A DNA stretch of 20,319 nt. It comes from Saccoglossus kowalevskii. Lineage: Eukaryota > Hemichordata > Enteropneusta > Harrimaniidae. The position numbers and the translations under genes were made by a program. The notes below the pieces were generated by a model. The model ran no database searches. It saw only the letters and a program-made list of their open reading frames with translations, and was not told the DNA's origin. The stretch spans positions 43,208-63,526 of the forward strand of contig NW_003107107.1 in the NCBI RefSeq assembly GCF_000003605.2, read 5' to 3'. Of this stretch, positions 1-9,420 are shown one piece after another; positions within the stretch are counted from its first letter, which is position 1; each line of letters begins with the position of its first letter.

Positions 1-1167
1 GTCCAATTATCAATTTTTATTTAATGGTGAATGTAGTTGATGCCATGACCAATATTTATCAATTAAGTTTCAGTGGGGGGTAGGGGGGTTTGGAAAAAAT
101 GAAGGAATTAAGTTTTTTATCCGACATCGATCTTTTGACGTCGTCCCTAACAGACTTATTTTTAAATTTACACATCAAAAAATTATAAATCCACTATCTC
201 TCCTTTCTAACCTCTAAATTGGCAAATCAAATCAGGTTTTTGACAGTAGTTTTAAATCCACACATCAAATATTTGACATATTATACAAAAAACTAGTATG
301 CATTCTGAAATATGCAAAAAGGAACCATACTGGACTCTCTACATCTTCCATGGATGTTTTGTGTTCTTGGCATAGTGTTGCGTAACTACCATTGTACCAT
401 GCTTTCTTGAACAGGGAATGAATGTTTTTTTTTAAAGGGTGGTGGTAGTCACACAGTTCAATGCACTCTTCTAATAGAAATTACAAGTATGAGATTTGAC
501 CTGGGTGCGACTTGCATTAATTACCGCTGTTGTCTCTTTCAATACCTTCCAATCACCTAAAAAAAATACCTATTTAAAGCTTGGGAACATCTCAGTTTGA
601 ACTCTTTGTTTTTAAGAGACCCATGTATCTCACACGTGCATGACGCAGTGACTATCGCCCTTTAAATGGTTGATGCTGAAATGGTTCATAAGATAACATC
701 CATATCACCATAGAATACTTTAAACTGATTTAATTTCATGAAAGACCAATTTTAGCAAGTCAGAAAAAATTGGTCACTCTACTAAATGAGCTAAGCAGGT
801 GATTTGTGATGTCCCACAGTAGCATGTAGTTTCCTAGAATGGATGAATCATGTGTGATACAACAGGTCATTGGCCATTGTCCATCTATACAAAAAGACAT
901 TTAAAACAAGTAAAATGTGATAATTCATGCAATGGGGCTGCAGAAAACCGTTATAAAAATCATCAAACTTGAGGTGTAACTTTGTTATCATATTCCTCCT
1001 AAGTTATAATTAATAGCCAGTTAAGGAGCCTTCTAGATGCTTTGCACCTCTAACTTTTCCCCATTAATTTCTGTTAATGTAACAGTTGGGTTATAATAGC
1101 TATGTAATATAGGCTTTATACTAAGATTATTGCTGGTACATTTGTTTTTCTTTTTATATTATTCTAG
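1..1167. other. no gene seen; probably intron of the upstream plus-strand gene
   Basis: AT-rich, no long ORF, no convincing paired splice sites. G runs at 74-92 are the only compositional oddity. Because a spliced terminal exon starts at 1168, at least the right part is inferred to be intron. Confidence 0.4.
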
Positions 1168-1397
1168 GACAGGAAGCAGCCGATGAGTCTCGCCACTGGA
1201 CAAGACATGGCTACTCAACATGTACATCAAAAGATGTGAAAACTTTCAATAAATGGTGGGAAAAAACATGTGAAGATTCCTGTGGTTTAGAAGACAACTG
1301 TGGGCGATATTCATTTTATTTGGGTCAACATTTGTGGAAAAATTGCACTTGGAATAAAATTGAAAACAAACCTGACTATGATCTGTATCTTCCATGA
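1168..1397 (+). CDS. terminal exon of an upstream gene; Cys-rich PAN/apple-like tail (partial)
   Basis: A pyrimidine-rich acceptor (TTTTTCTTTTTATATTATTC then TAG) ends at 1167. Starting with two bases that complete a codon, 75 codons run open to TGA at 1395-1397. The peptide is Trp/Cys/Asp-rich: HWTRHGYSTCTS, WWEKTCEDSCGLEDNCGRYS, KNCTW and DYDLYLP. The C-x3-C-x5-C-x3-F spacing with a later Cys resembles PAN/apple modules of secreted proteins; KNCTW carries a sequon. The exon has no initiator and upstream exons were not recognised in 1-1167, so the gene is partial here. Family assignment is weak; coding status rests on the acceptor and composition. Confidence 0.6.
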
Positions 1398-2053
1398 TAC
1401 ACTAAGATGTGAAAACAATAGATATTTACAGTGTTATAGCTTCCTGCATTGACTACATTGTATTTACATTAGTGTCCATTGGTGGGAAAAATGCTGAATG
1501 CTGACTCCACTGATATTAATATGATGAATTCAATGTAAAATTTCAGACTTTGATGTCAAAAGTGACTGTCATCTGCTAATAACTGGTATTGACAGTTATC
1601 AATACAGCTTACCTCGCCTAAACTTTTTCCTTAGTGAATAATATATATATAACCCTATGGATTGGTTAGTATACATGTACAAATATAATATATTACTAAT
1701 ATCTCATGTAGATGTCATAGACAGTTTCTTCCTGACAAGAATTTTCAGTTAAGTTATATAATTGATATGTTACTTTGAATGTACATACTGTACTCGTCCA
1801 ACACCTTGGTACTCAGCTCAAAAAATCATGTGTGGGCGCTTGGCCGAGCATGACCCCAAAAATAGAAGCATCCCAAAAGTGTGAGTTGAACGCTTAGTCA
1901 AGCATGGCCACTAAGTTGGAGGAGTATGATATATCTTTTGTAACATCTCATTATTTATACATTTGTACATTGCCCTACATACTGGTATGCTAGTTCTGTG
2001 CCCTTATGTTTATCTACTCTTTTTTTTTTTATTACATTATGTAAATAAATAAA
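1398..2053 (+). other. probable 3'UTR of the upstream gene, with overlapping AATAAA at 2044-2053
   Basis: No ORF of note. AATAAATAAATAAA-type hexamers at 2044-2053 are the first poly(A) signals I find after the stop at 1397. Within it, CGCTTGGCCGAGCATGACC (1837-1855) is imperfectly repeated as CGCTTAGTCAAGCATGGCC (1891-1909), a short direct repeat 54 bp apart. Confidence 0.4.
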
Positions 2054-3329
2054 TAGACAAGGACATTTTGGGAATATATTTATGGGAAAAAAATTTACCA
2101 ATATACATCTGTATATAATTAGTTATTCAAGTAGTAATGTTGAATTTTTATCATTTTTCTATTATCATTGTATTCTTTTTATATTAATGACGAAGAATAT
2201 ATAAATTCATGAAACAAAAGTTTCAATGTACAATAGATTCAACAGTTTATGATGTTTCTCATCTGCTGGACAGATATATATGTAGCAATACATGATTTTT
2301 TTATGAATTAAAGTAAGTCTTTTTCACATTGGTTGAATCTTTGTCAGGATTGTTAGGATAATAAACCACAATACCGGTATTCATGACGTTTCTGATCATC
2401 TCTTTTATCAGTTATCACAAGTTTTATGTCAGAATTTCTGAAAAATTTATTTGCATGAAGAAAAAACACAATATTAAAATAAAATAAATGTGCACGTTTA
2501 TTGTTTGGGACACCAAATCTGTGGCTTTTTTCAAGACTTAAAATATGCACAGTTTCAGTGGATCCTGAATTTTTTTAGCGTGAATCATATACACAATTCA
2601 ACAATATTTTCGGGCAGGAGTTGGTTTGTTACCTACAAAAGGTCTGTTATCAGGTGTGTGGTATAGTCATGTGCATGCATCTTGACAATCAAATAAGGCG
2701 CCCTCTAGTGTCAATAGCCATTTATATATTTGTTTCCAATTATTTTGTACTTTAGGGTGTCTACCAGTATATTGAGGGAGAGCTACATTCATTCATCCAT
2801 GTTTTTCTGTGTGTAACATCACGGTTCATATAGTCATGGTATTTGAATGGTTTTCTGGAAAATGAACAATAAACATAAAAAAACCATTACTGTCGCAGAG
2901 TGGTCTTATTGAAATAACACTTGAAATGGATTGTTTTGACGACAAGTGTAAAAAGCCATCTATCTCATTATTGGCTGCTACAATTATCACAGTGACAGAA
3001 AAACACACACACGAAAATGACAAAAGTTGGGATGGAATTGTCCTGGAAAAATAATTTAAAAAATGTCCTTGAGTTTTAATTAATTCCAGGTGTATGAGCC
3101 CTGTATGATTCTCGTGTCGTATTGCGTTATGTTTTTCCCTCAATACAATACTATCATCATTGTTACTTGCTTGCTAAGTTTGCCAAAATTGACTGGAATG
3201 TACATTATGTGTGGCATTTACTTTATAAACCTTATACCAGCTAGAATGTCACGGTTGGCTATTTAGCAAAGTTCAACCCAAAGTTATATCTAGGGTGGGT
3301 GATATGTAGGTCGAAATAATTTTTAGATT
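2054..3329. other. intergenic, no gene seen
   Basis: Short minus-strand ORFs at 2353-2550 and 2826-3143 have no splice context or recognisable domain and are taken as chance. The notable item is GCGCCCTCTAGTG at 2698-2710 (see separate entry). Confidence 0.5.
2698..2710 (-). promoter_or_regulatory. CTCF-like motif or transposon-end motif
   Basis: On the minus strand it reads CACTAGAGGGCGC, a close match to the bilaterian CTCF core CCASYAGRKGGCRS. The surrounding AATAAGGCGCCCTCTAGTG recurs with a 2-base insertion at 10911-10929, so a dispersed-repeat origin is equally possible. Confidence 0.35.
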
Positions 3330-4240
3330 TTCAAAGCAACTTTGCACGTAATTATATCAATTTTGCACGCAACTTTGCAGGATTCTGCATAATTTTAACA
3401 ATTTTACATGCTACTTTGCAGACTTCCATTTTAACTTTACCGATTTTGAATGCAACTTTGCAGACTTGCCACCCAGCATAACAGACATTCCAAATATCTT
3501 TAATTACTTTGCATATAACATTGCAGAATTTCTTTGTGACTTAACAAACTTTGTACATAACTTTGCTGACTTGCCACGTAACTTCACCAACTTTGCCTGC
3601 AATTTTCAGTTGCAGACTTCCATTGTGAATATATCTTTGCATACATCTCTATGTAATTTTCCCAATCTTGCACGCAGCTTTACAAACTCTCTACGTAACT
3701 TTGCAGACTTAACAAATAACTTTACCAACTTTGTACACAACATTGCAGACTTACAACATAAATTTATCAACTTTGCAGACTTTCCTTGGAACTTTACAGA
3801 CAACTTGTCAAGCTTTCCCCGCAACCTTAGCAACTTACACGCAACTTTGCAGGATTAATTTCACTATTTCACCTAATTCTCCATGTAACTTTACCAACTT
3901 TGCAATTCGCAGACTTGACACTTCGCAACACCTATTTTTCGCATATTAACGTTTTACCAACTAAAGCCACAACCTTTCTGGCTTTTAACCTAAATTTACC
4001 AACTTTGCACGCAATTTTGCAGGCTTTCCACGCAACTTTACCAACTGACGCGCAACTTTGAAGAAGTTTTTTTACAGAACTTTACCAACTTTGCATGCAA
4101 ATTTGCTGACTTTCCATGTTGCTTACCAACACTTTGCGTGCTTTCAACTTCAGATACATTCCACGTAGTTCGCCAGTCTTTACACTGACATTTACCAACA
4201 TTTACATGCAACTTTACTAATGACTTTCAACGTAGCATTC
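3330..4240. repeat. degenerate 21/42-bp minisatellite
   Basis: Two related 21-mers alternate, approximately AACTTTACCAACTTTGCATGC and AACTTTGCAGACTTTCCACGT, for about 900 bp, with decay at both edges. A few more unit-like pieces occur near 4437-4490. Since 21 is divisible by 3, translations are heptad-repetitive: NFTNFAx/NFADxPR on plus (open 3466-3858) and K-L-x-K-L patterns on minus (open 3606-3833). I regard these ORFs as by-products of the repeat, because no splice sites, poly(A) signal or non-repetitive coding flank was found. Confidence 0.8.
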
Positions 4241-5006
4241 TTTGCATCTAGCTATTTTTTTATCCCCAGAAAAATAGCATAGAATATCGGTTAATTTGCA
4301 CAGCAGTAGGATACACATGTATGTTAATCACCACTGTTGTATTCATTGTTATACTAAATTGATTCTATTTTAAATCCAAAATTAAACAGTTGGGAACCCC
4401 TACTCTATAATGCTGTGGGGAGAACTCTGCATGATATCAACTTTGAACCCACATTTACAGACTTTCCAAATAAGTTCACCAACTATAAAAGAGTTAACTA
4501 GTTATCCTAACTAACTTCTATCCATCACTTCATGTCTTTTTTTTCGAAATTTAATGTTTAATGTTTCATGAAATAACACCAAATACAATATTTTCTGAAG
4601 GCTCTTCGCAGTTATGAACTTACTAATGAAACCTCAATCTTCGACACCATGTGTTGGAATGTTTATAATACGGCTTGAAACTAAATAAAGAGACTTTAGT
4701 TTCAAGTGTCATTTCAATATGGCTACCCGTATAGTAAATAATGGTAGATAAATCTCATTTATTTAATTATCATTATTATGTCGTGTTGGAGTAAATTGTA
4801 CCATATCTCGTGATACTATATCAGCATTATTTTGCCATGTTTTTTAGCGATGGGAATATCACAGAAACGGGGAAAATATTAAACTGCAGCGGTGCGTTCT
4901 GGGCGCGCCCATGCAGAGTAAATGGACACAGGGACTAGTAATCTAGCCACTGGGTTTACATTGTACTTGAGTTGCATACAATGTACAAGTGACTGTATAC
5001 ATACGT
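4241..5006. other. 3' flank and 3'UTR of the fusion gene; no other gene
   Basis: It contains the minus-strand poly(A) signal at 4763-4758 and a GC-rich spot with the palindrome GGGCGCGCCC (about 4899-4908). There is no ORF of note. Confidence 0.45.
4758..4763 (-). other. candidate poly(A) signal of the fusion gene
   Basis: AATAAA on the minus strand (TTTATT on plus) lies about 245 nt after the stop codon at 5007. It is the first such hexamer I see downstream of the stop, so the 3'UTR would be about 260-280 nt. Confidence 0.45.
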
Positions 5007-5227
5007 TCAGTCGTAACACTGCTTGAGATCGACTAAATTAAAACCTGAATTTTCAAATAAGTAGTCAAAAAGGAAGACTGAAATCATGTAGCTATCAAAT
5101 ACATCTGTATCCAGGCTAATTATTCCACCTTGGTCACGCGATAAACGTTCATGTATTATTCTCAAAGCCTTGGGTACTCTCTCAACGTCACGAAAGTTAT
5201 AGTACGACTCTTCGCTCAGCATTGGTT
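5007..5227 (-). CDS. exon 6: NodB-like C-terminus and stop
   Basis: The acceptor TTTTGCAG ends at 5228; AA completes Glu452. It encodes 72 residues and TGA. A helix, KALRIIHERLSRDQ, precedes GGIISLDTDVFDS, which occupies the place of the CE4 motif 5 strand (usually G-x-I-x-L-x-H-D). The end, FENSGFNLVDLKQCYD, matches the usual last helix and strand of NodB domains. Confidence 0.85.
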
Positions 5228-8200
5228 CTGCAAAACAACAACAGTATTTAGGGGGTCGGCTATCTGAAATCACAGGGGATGGCTAGAAGATTTGTAGAAA
5301 AAATGCAAGCTGGACACCGATAGAAAAGGTTGCATGCAAAGTTACGTTATACAGGTAATATAACCAATGTCGGCTCATTCAAGACAAAAAGAAAACTCTA
5401 CAAATCATACAACTAATGCAAAATGCATATAATTCCAAATAAATCTGTGACGTGGACAAATCCATTCCAAATGGTTTCAATTGTATTTTTTTACTATAAA
5501 CACTACATTACAACATTTCATACCTGTTCTTGGAGGGAATTGGACGTTCGGCTGGACGAGCCATATCCCGTATTTCTTGGCAATTGTCACTGTGTGGTTT
5601 GTTAACGCAGGGGGAAACAGATAAATAGGTTCGATGCCGATTCTCTTGAGTCTTAAAACAGCACTAACGACGGACATTCGGCTGTAGTAGTAGTTTAAAT
5701 TTCTCCACACTGTGTCAAGGTGAGGTCCATGTCCCCTGATTCCAATATTACAGTAATTCGACCAATCTTTGACTTGTTCTGGAAATTGTTCGACAAAATC
5801 GCCATAAACGAATAACGTGCAAGGAATGTTCTTTGTATGTGCCTTCAAAGCTGCTACGACTCTGCGTGCCATTTTTTGCCCCATCCCAATAGAAATCACT
5901 ATGGCAACCTGGTTTCTATCGTGACCAGTTTGACCACACTTGCTGATTATGGGACCTCCTGCCATCGGTGCTATCTTTGGGTCCAACACCTGTAAGATAT
6001 TGAATGTGAAACACGAGATAATATAATAACAGTTTTTGTGTTTGATTTCATGTTGTATGCACTGAATCGCGAAATCATGAAGAACATTGTGTGTAAGATA
6101 ATACGTCGAGCTATTCTGGTACAAACATACCCATTCAAAATGACAAAGTACTCTCAGCGCAAGAAACATATTCCTTTCATCTTTATAAATTTCAATCGCA
6201 GTTGAACCTAACCAGCCAATCAACAAACACAGTGCACAACGACGTCATTTGAAAACGTTACAACGTTACTCAAAGTTTAAAAATATTCAATATAAACCTT
6301 ATTGTTTCAATTTGAAATTTATAAATATTTATAAAGATGAAGCGAATGTCTTTGTTGCGCCGAGAGTAATTCTCTGTAATTTAGTAAAATTGTAAAGGGT
6401 AATAGACTCATCTACGTCAATAATGCGCGCGCATGCTCACTTCTTCAAATAAAGTTTCTGCTGATTGGTTGATGTTGAACTAACTCATTACTATTAGTTA
6501 GAACTGGCGATGGTGTAACAATCTTGTCTGGATTCGTCAACAAATGTTTGATTTATAAAAAAAAAAAAACATTTAAAAAATATTTATAACGTACGGTCGG
6601 CGGGTTTCTGCCGTTAACTGTATGTTTTAAAAAGTAAAAAATGTATTGTATTATAGTATCGCTTAAGTACAGAAGGATGCTGTTTGTTGAGCTTCCACGA
6701 CGTACTACCACTGTCCCACTGTTAGAAATCTGGTGAATTTGTCCAAGATAATAAAACGGTGAAATAATTTCTAGCGAAACTAAGATTTTTGGTAGTGAGA
6801 ATAATCGTCACGTTGGAAACGAATTAAACATAGATGTGCTCAACAATGGCTCCGAAGCTTAACGGGGTAAATTACTCTAACAAATGAAATGTGTCTCACC
6901 TTTGGCGGATGCAGAAACTCAAAGTCGTGATATGTCTTTCTTTCGCCAATCCATCTCAACATATGATAACCTTTCGCTTTAAGATCGGCTTTGATTTGTA
7001 ATCTTTCTCTGTCGCTGTTCCCTGTTGGTTGGTCATTGTGATATTCACCATATAGTCTGTTGGAATATATTATAAAAAATGCATTCGCCTAGCCTGACAA
7101 GGTCGCGTGAATTGCGCCCTCCGCGGTGTTCCAAACCCAACACAACAGTGGGGGAGGGGGGGGGGGTCTGATGCCGTTCAACCGGCAAGGGCGCCACTCT
7201 CGCCTGCATGTCAGGCGAGGATTCGCCTTATCTTTTAAGATTGTTTCAGATAGTGTAATCACATGGATGATTACACCCATTACAAAATGCGTTAATGGTT
7301 TCAGTCACAGTCAGCGGGAGGGGTGTCTTGCTGCCCATTTCTTTCTACACTCACACACGCCAGCTGATTGTTGTTCCAGTAAAGATGTTCTGTTGACACA
7401 GGGACACATATATGAAACCGTCGCTAACATATTTTCAACATTAATAATGTCCACACACGATACCATGAACATCATTACTGTCAACATGAACATTAAGCTA
7501 AAAAACTGATTTTTTTTTTCTTACTTTCTTCCATGACAAGTAGACTGGCATTGTCAACGTACCAAACCAATGAACGCAGAGTTACTTTTTATGTATTTAT
7601 GCGCACTTACTTGTCAACTAAATGTATCGTCCCGTCTGTCAACATTTTTCGTAGAATTTGATACTCTGCGCCCTCAACGTCCAATTTCAAGATAACGTAG
7701 TCTTCTTGATTAAAGTGCTCTTGTAACCATAGCGACAGGTCTATGGCCGGTATCTTTTCACGATACGACAGCATTCTCTCACCGCCATCTTGTCGAGTAC
7801 TTTCGTTTTTAGAAACAAATAACGAACCTCCTCCCCACTGTTTATCTTCTCCGTTCACATATTTCCCAGGGTACCATGCGGCCTCTGCATAGGCCGTCAG
7901 TTCGCCTAAACATAGAGTGTAGTTTCACTTACATGTTAGCACCAGGATCGAGGCAACTGAAAAGGGCATATATATGTGAGATGGGACAGGGTCTAGTATT
8001 AGACAAGATTGTTAAACATGTCAATACGTTGAATGCTAATTGGGAAATATGATTCAAGTTGATTGTTACCTCTAGCATCATGAACACGGTTGGATTCCAT
8101 GACCCTGACTTTATTAAACACACTGTTGTGCATGTATTAAATTGAGTTGAATATATTATCTCTGTCATTTATTCATTTAATTAGTCTGATGTACTCATAT

Positions 8201-8535
8201 TTTGTGTGATTCTAGAGTTGAACCAAACATAGTTTATTATAACCACTGCGGCATAATGAGTGTTAAAGGGCGGTAGTCGTCGCGCACATACGCGAGATAC
8301 TAGTATATGGTTCTCATATAAACAAATATTTGACTTTAGGCAGATTCATAGAAGAGATTTTTATAATGCATAATTTGACTTCAGACCGTCGGGCGGATAC
8401 AGTAATAATACGTCAAGAAAGTTCAAACATAACATTGTCAACAAGGGCGATGACGTCACCCCTAGCCACGTGACAATTACTTTATCTCGTCCATGCGGCA
8501 ATGATTGAGATAATAAGAATGAACAAAATATAATG

Positions 8536-8625
<90 letters not shown>

Positions 8626-9373
8626 GATTAACTGAAAACTGCCCGAAAACTGACATAATGACTCGGATTCCTGGTGAGTGTTTTCCCGCGCTAGTTTAGC
8701 ATATAGCGAAAAGTTTGAATTTTTCTCATATACTAGTAGTTTCATAATATATAATACACTACACTCTTACCTGTCACATTGGACACTGCCACTGGGCAGT
8801 ACAATGTATGGTTAGTATAGCCCGCAAAGTACGGACACAGTCTGGCATCCAATTCGAATGAATATATGTAAAAATCTTCTGCATCCGGGTATGTCTCACG
8901 AAAGAGAACAACAGATGAAGCCACATTACCGCCACAGTCGATAAAAAACTTCCGACTTGCTGGTCCTCCTGGTTGTCTTCCTGTACAAAGAATAATATAT
9001 TATTTGCACACATTCGAGACGAGACTACAATACATAACGAGCCCATTTTTTTAGGATTTAGAAACATAATGCAGCACATTCACTTTGTTCTTTGTTACAA
9101 TGTTATCGAACTCTAGTTATAATGCAATCTAAATATGTTTTACGTACCACCAGCTCCTTGGTGCTCCAACTGATCCGCATTACTGTCACGATTTACTAAA
9201 ATGTCGACTTTATTCATTTTACAATCATATGAACACAATTGACTTGATTGGACGTCGATATCCTGAATAACTTTCGGGCTGGTGTTGATTCTTTCCATCA
9301 TTTTGCCTAGTAAATATCCAACCATCACCGATGTCATAACAAGTGTGACATTCTTTCTGCTCCGTGCTATCAT
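5007..9373 (-). CDS. FkbM-type methyltransferase / NodB-like deacetylase fusion, 6 coding exons, 524 aa
   Basis: The coding exons are 9373-9148, 8980-8771, 7905-7611, 7056-6900, 5989-5524 and 5227-5007; they total 1575 nt and all junction phases agree (1,1,2,0,1). Seen: basic RSRK then a hydrophobic stretch at about residues 8-23 (signal anchor); KFFIDCGGN at 86-94, a SAM-binding motif I; SFELD at 116-120; and VILKLDVEGAEYQIL at 216-230, the FkbM family hallmark. From about 322 the chain follows the NodB/CE4 fold: VAIVISIG (324-331), CTLFVYGDFVEQFPE (353-367), GHGPHLD (382-388), FPP (421-423) and GGIISLDTD (485-493). NxS/T sites N132, N143, N179 and N427 fit a luminal domain. Inferred role: Golgi O-methyltransferase acting on a glycan, with a second domain whose catalytic residues are degenerate. 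In-frame TAA at 9409-9407 lies 36 nt before the ATG with no ATG between, which supports this start. The acceptor substrate is unknown. Two separate genes is the alternative, but nothing in the splice phases or stop codons supports a break. Confidence 0.85.
5524..5989 (-). CDS. exon 5: NodB-like domain, motif 1 to motif 4 region
   Basis: The acceptor ATCTTACAG ends at 5990, phase 0. After a linker of about 27 residues the sequence follows the CE4 order: beta strand VAIVISIG (usually TFDDG), helix RRVVAALKAH, strand CTLFVYGDFVEQFPE (usually FF-x-G-x-x-x-x-x-P), GIRGHGPHLDT (usually H-S/T-x-x-H), helix VLRLKRIGIEP, FPPA (usually RPPYG), then AKKYGIWLVQ. The fold signature is clear, the catalytic letters are not kept. 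The donor GTATGA (5523-5518) is phase 1. Confidence 0.85.
6900..7056 (-). CDS. exon 4: C-terminal part of FkbM domain
   Basis: The acceptor TTCCAACAG ends at 7057; one base completes Lys244. It encodes LYGEYHND and, after a charged helix, KGYHMLRWIGERKTYHDFEF. This matches the FkbM end: the E/D-x-H strand after DVEGAE, then a helix and a terminal strand. The exon ends HPPK at a phase 0 donor GTGAGA (6899-6894), so the junction with the deacetylase-like part falls between whole codons. Confidence 0.85.
7084..7222. mobile_element. small fold-back/MITE-like element inside intron 3
   Basis: Left arm around 7091-7120 (GCCTGACAAGGTCGCGTG then GCGCCCT) is imperfectly inverted in the right arm around 7188-7214 (GGGCGCC then TGTCAGGC), enclosing a GC-rich core in otherwise AT-rich intron. 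The core holds G5-A-G11 (7150-7166), a G-quadruplex candidate. No target-site duplication could be confirmed by eye. Confidence 0.35.
7611..7905 (-). CDS. exon 3: FkbM domain core with DVEGAE motif
   Basis: The acceptor TATGTTTAG ends at 7906; GC completes Gly146. It contains a WGGGSLF stretch, KIPAIDLSLWLQEHF and VILKLDVEGAEYQIL. IDLSLWL followed about 15 residues later by K-x-DVEGAE is the most diagnostic signature of the FkbM family. The donor GTAAGT (7610-7605) is a perfect consensus, phase 2. Confidence 0.9.
8536..8623. repeat. (AAAT)n microsatellite, about 22 copies, in intron 2
   Basis: Uninterrupted tetranucleotide repeat in the 865-bp intron between exons 2 and 3. It creates an artificial minus-strand ORF rich in LFIY. 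Confidence 0.97.
8771..8980 (-). CDS. exon 2: FkbM domain, SAM-binding motif I
   Basis: The acceptor TTTGTACAG ends at 8981 and the first two bases, GA, complete Gly76. It encodes RQPGGPASRKFFIDCGGN, then SSVVLFRETYP and YIYSFELDARLCPYF. The pattern is hydrophobic strand, D-x-G-x-N loop, helix, then an acidic residue at the end of strand 2, as in Rossmann-fold methyltransferases. NHT and NVT sequons occur near the end. The donor is GTAAGA (8770-8765), phase 1. Confidence 0.85.
9148..9373 (-). CDS. exon 1: cytosolic tail, signal anchor and stem
   Basis: The ATG at 9373 is followed by MIARSRKN and a Val/Met/Leu-rich hydrophobic run ending YLLGK, a type II signal-anchor pattern. The rest (to residue 76) has low complexity and two Cys (SQLCSYDCK), typical of a Golgi enzyme stem. 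The exon ends GGTG before the donor GTACGT (9147-9142), leaving one base of a Gly codon (phase 1). The open frame runs only two codons past the donor before TAA. Confidence 0.8.
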
Positions 9374-9420
9374 TTTACCATAGAAACCTGTACTACATCT
9401 GAACTGTTAATAATCTGTAT
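9374..9420 (-). other. probable 5'UTR part of the start-codon exon; upstream intron 9896-9421
   Basis: On the minus strand, ATTTCTCTTTTTAG ends at 9421, a strong pyrimidine tract plus acceptor 47 bases before the ATG. A perfect donor GTAAGT lies at 9896-9891. Together they suggest a non-coding first exon upstream of 9896 and a 476-bp intron. The donor pairing is inference; the acceptor is convincing. Confidence 0.5.

Noticed and set aside
1837..1909. tRNA-like or B-box element (GCTTGGCCGAGCATG)
   Set aside because: No cloverleaf, no GGTTCGAATCC-type B box; it is just an imperfect direct repeat in a probable 3'UTR.
3466..3858. A genuine N-F-x-x-F repeat protein gene
   Set aside because: The repeat continues past the ORF at both ends with stops, no splice or poly(A) support was found, and the opposite strand is equally open.
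5990..6226. Open frame continuing upstream of exon 5, as if the NodB-like part were a separate gene starting in intron 4
   Set aside because: It begins at TTG, not ATG, the translation is unlike any stem or signal sequence, and a phase-matching acceptor at 5990 joins exon 4 perfectly.
7126..7509. 127-codon plus-strand ORF with poly-Gly
   Set aside because: It lies in intron 3, derives poly-Gly from a G-run, and has no family resemblance or splice support.
8482..8745. Hydrophobic LFIY repeat ORF that looks like a membrane protein
   Set aside because: It is the translation of the (AAAT)n microsatellite in intron 2.
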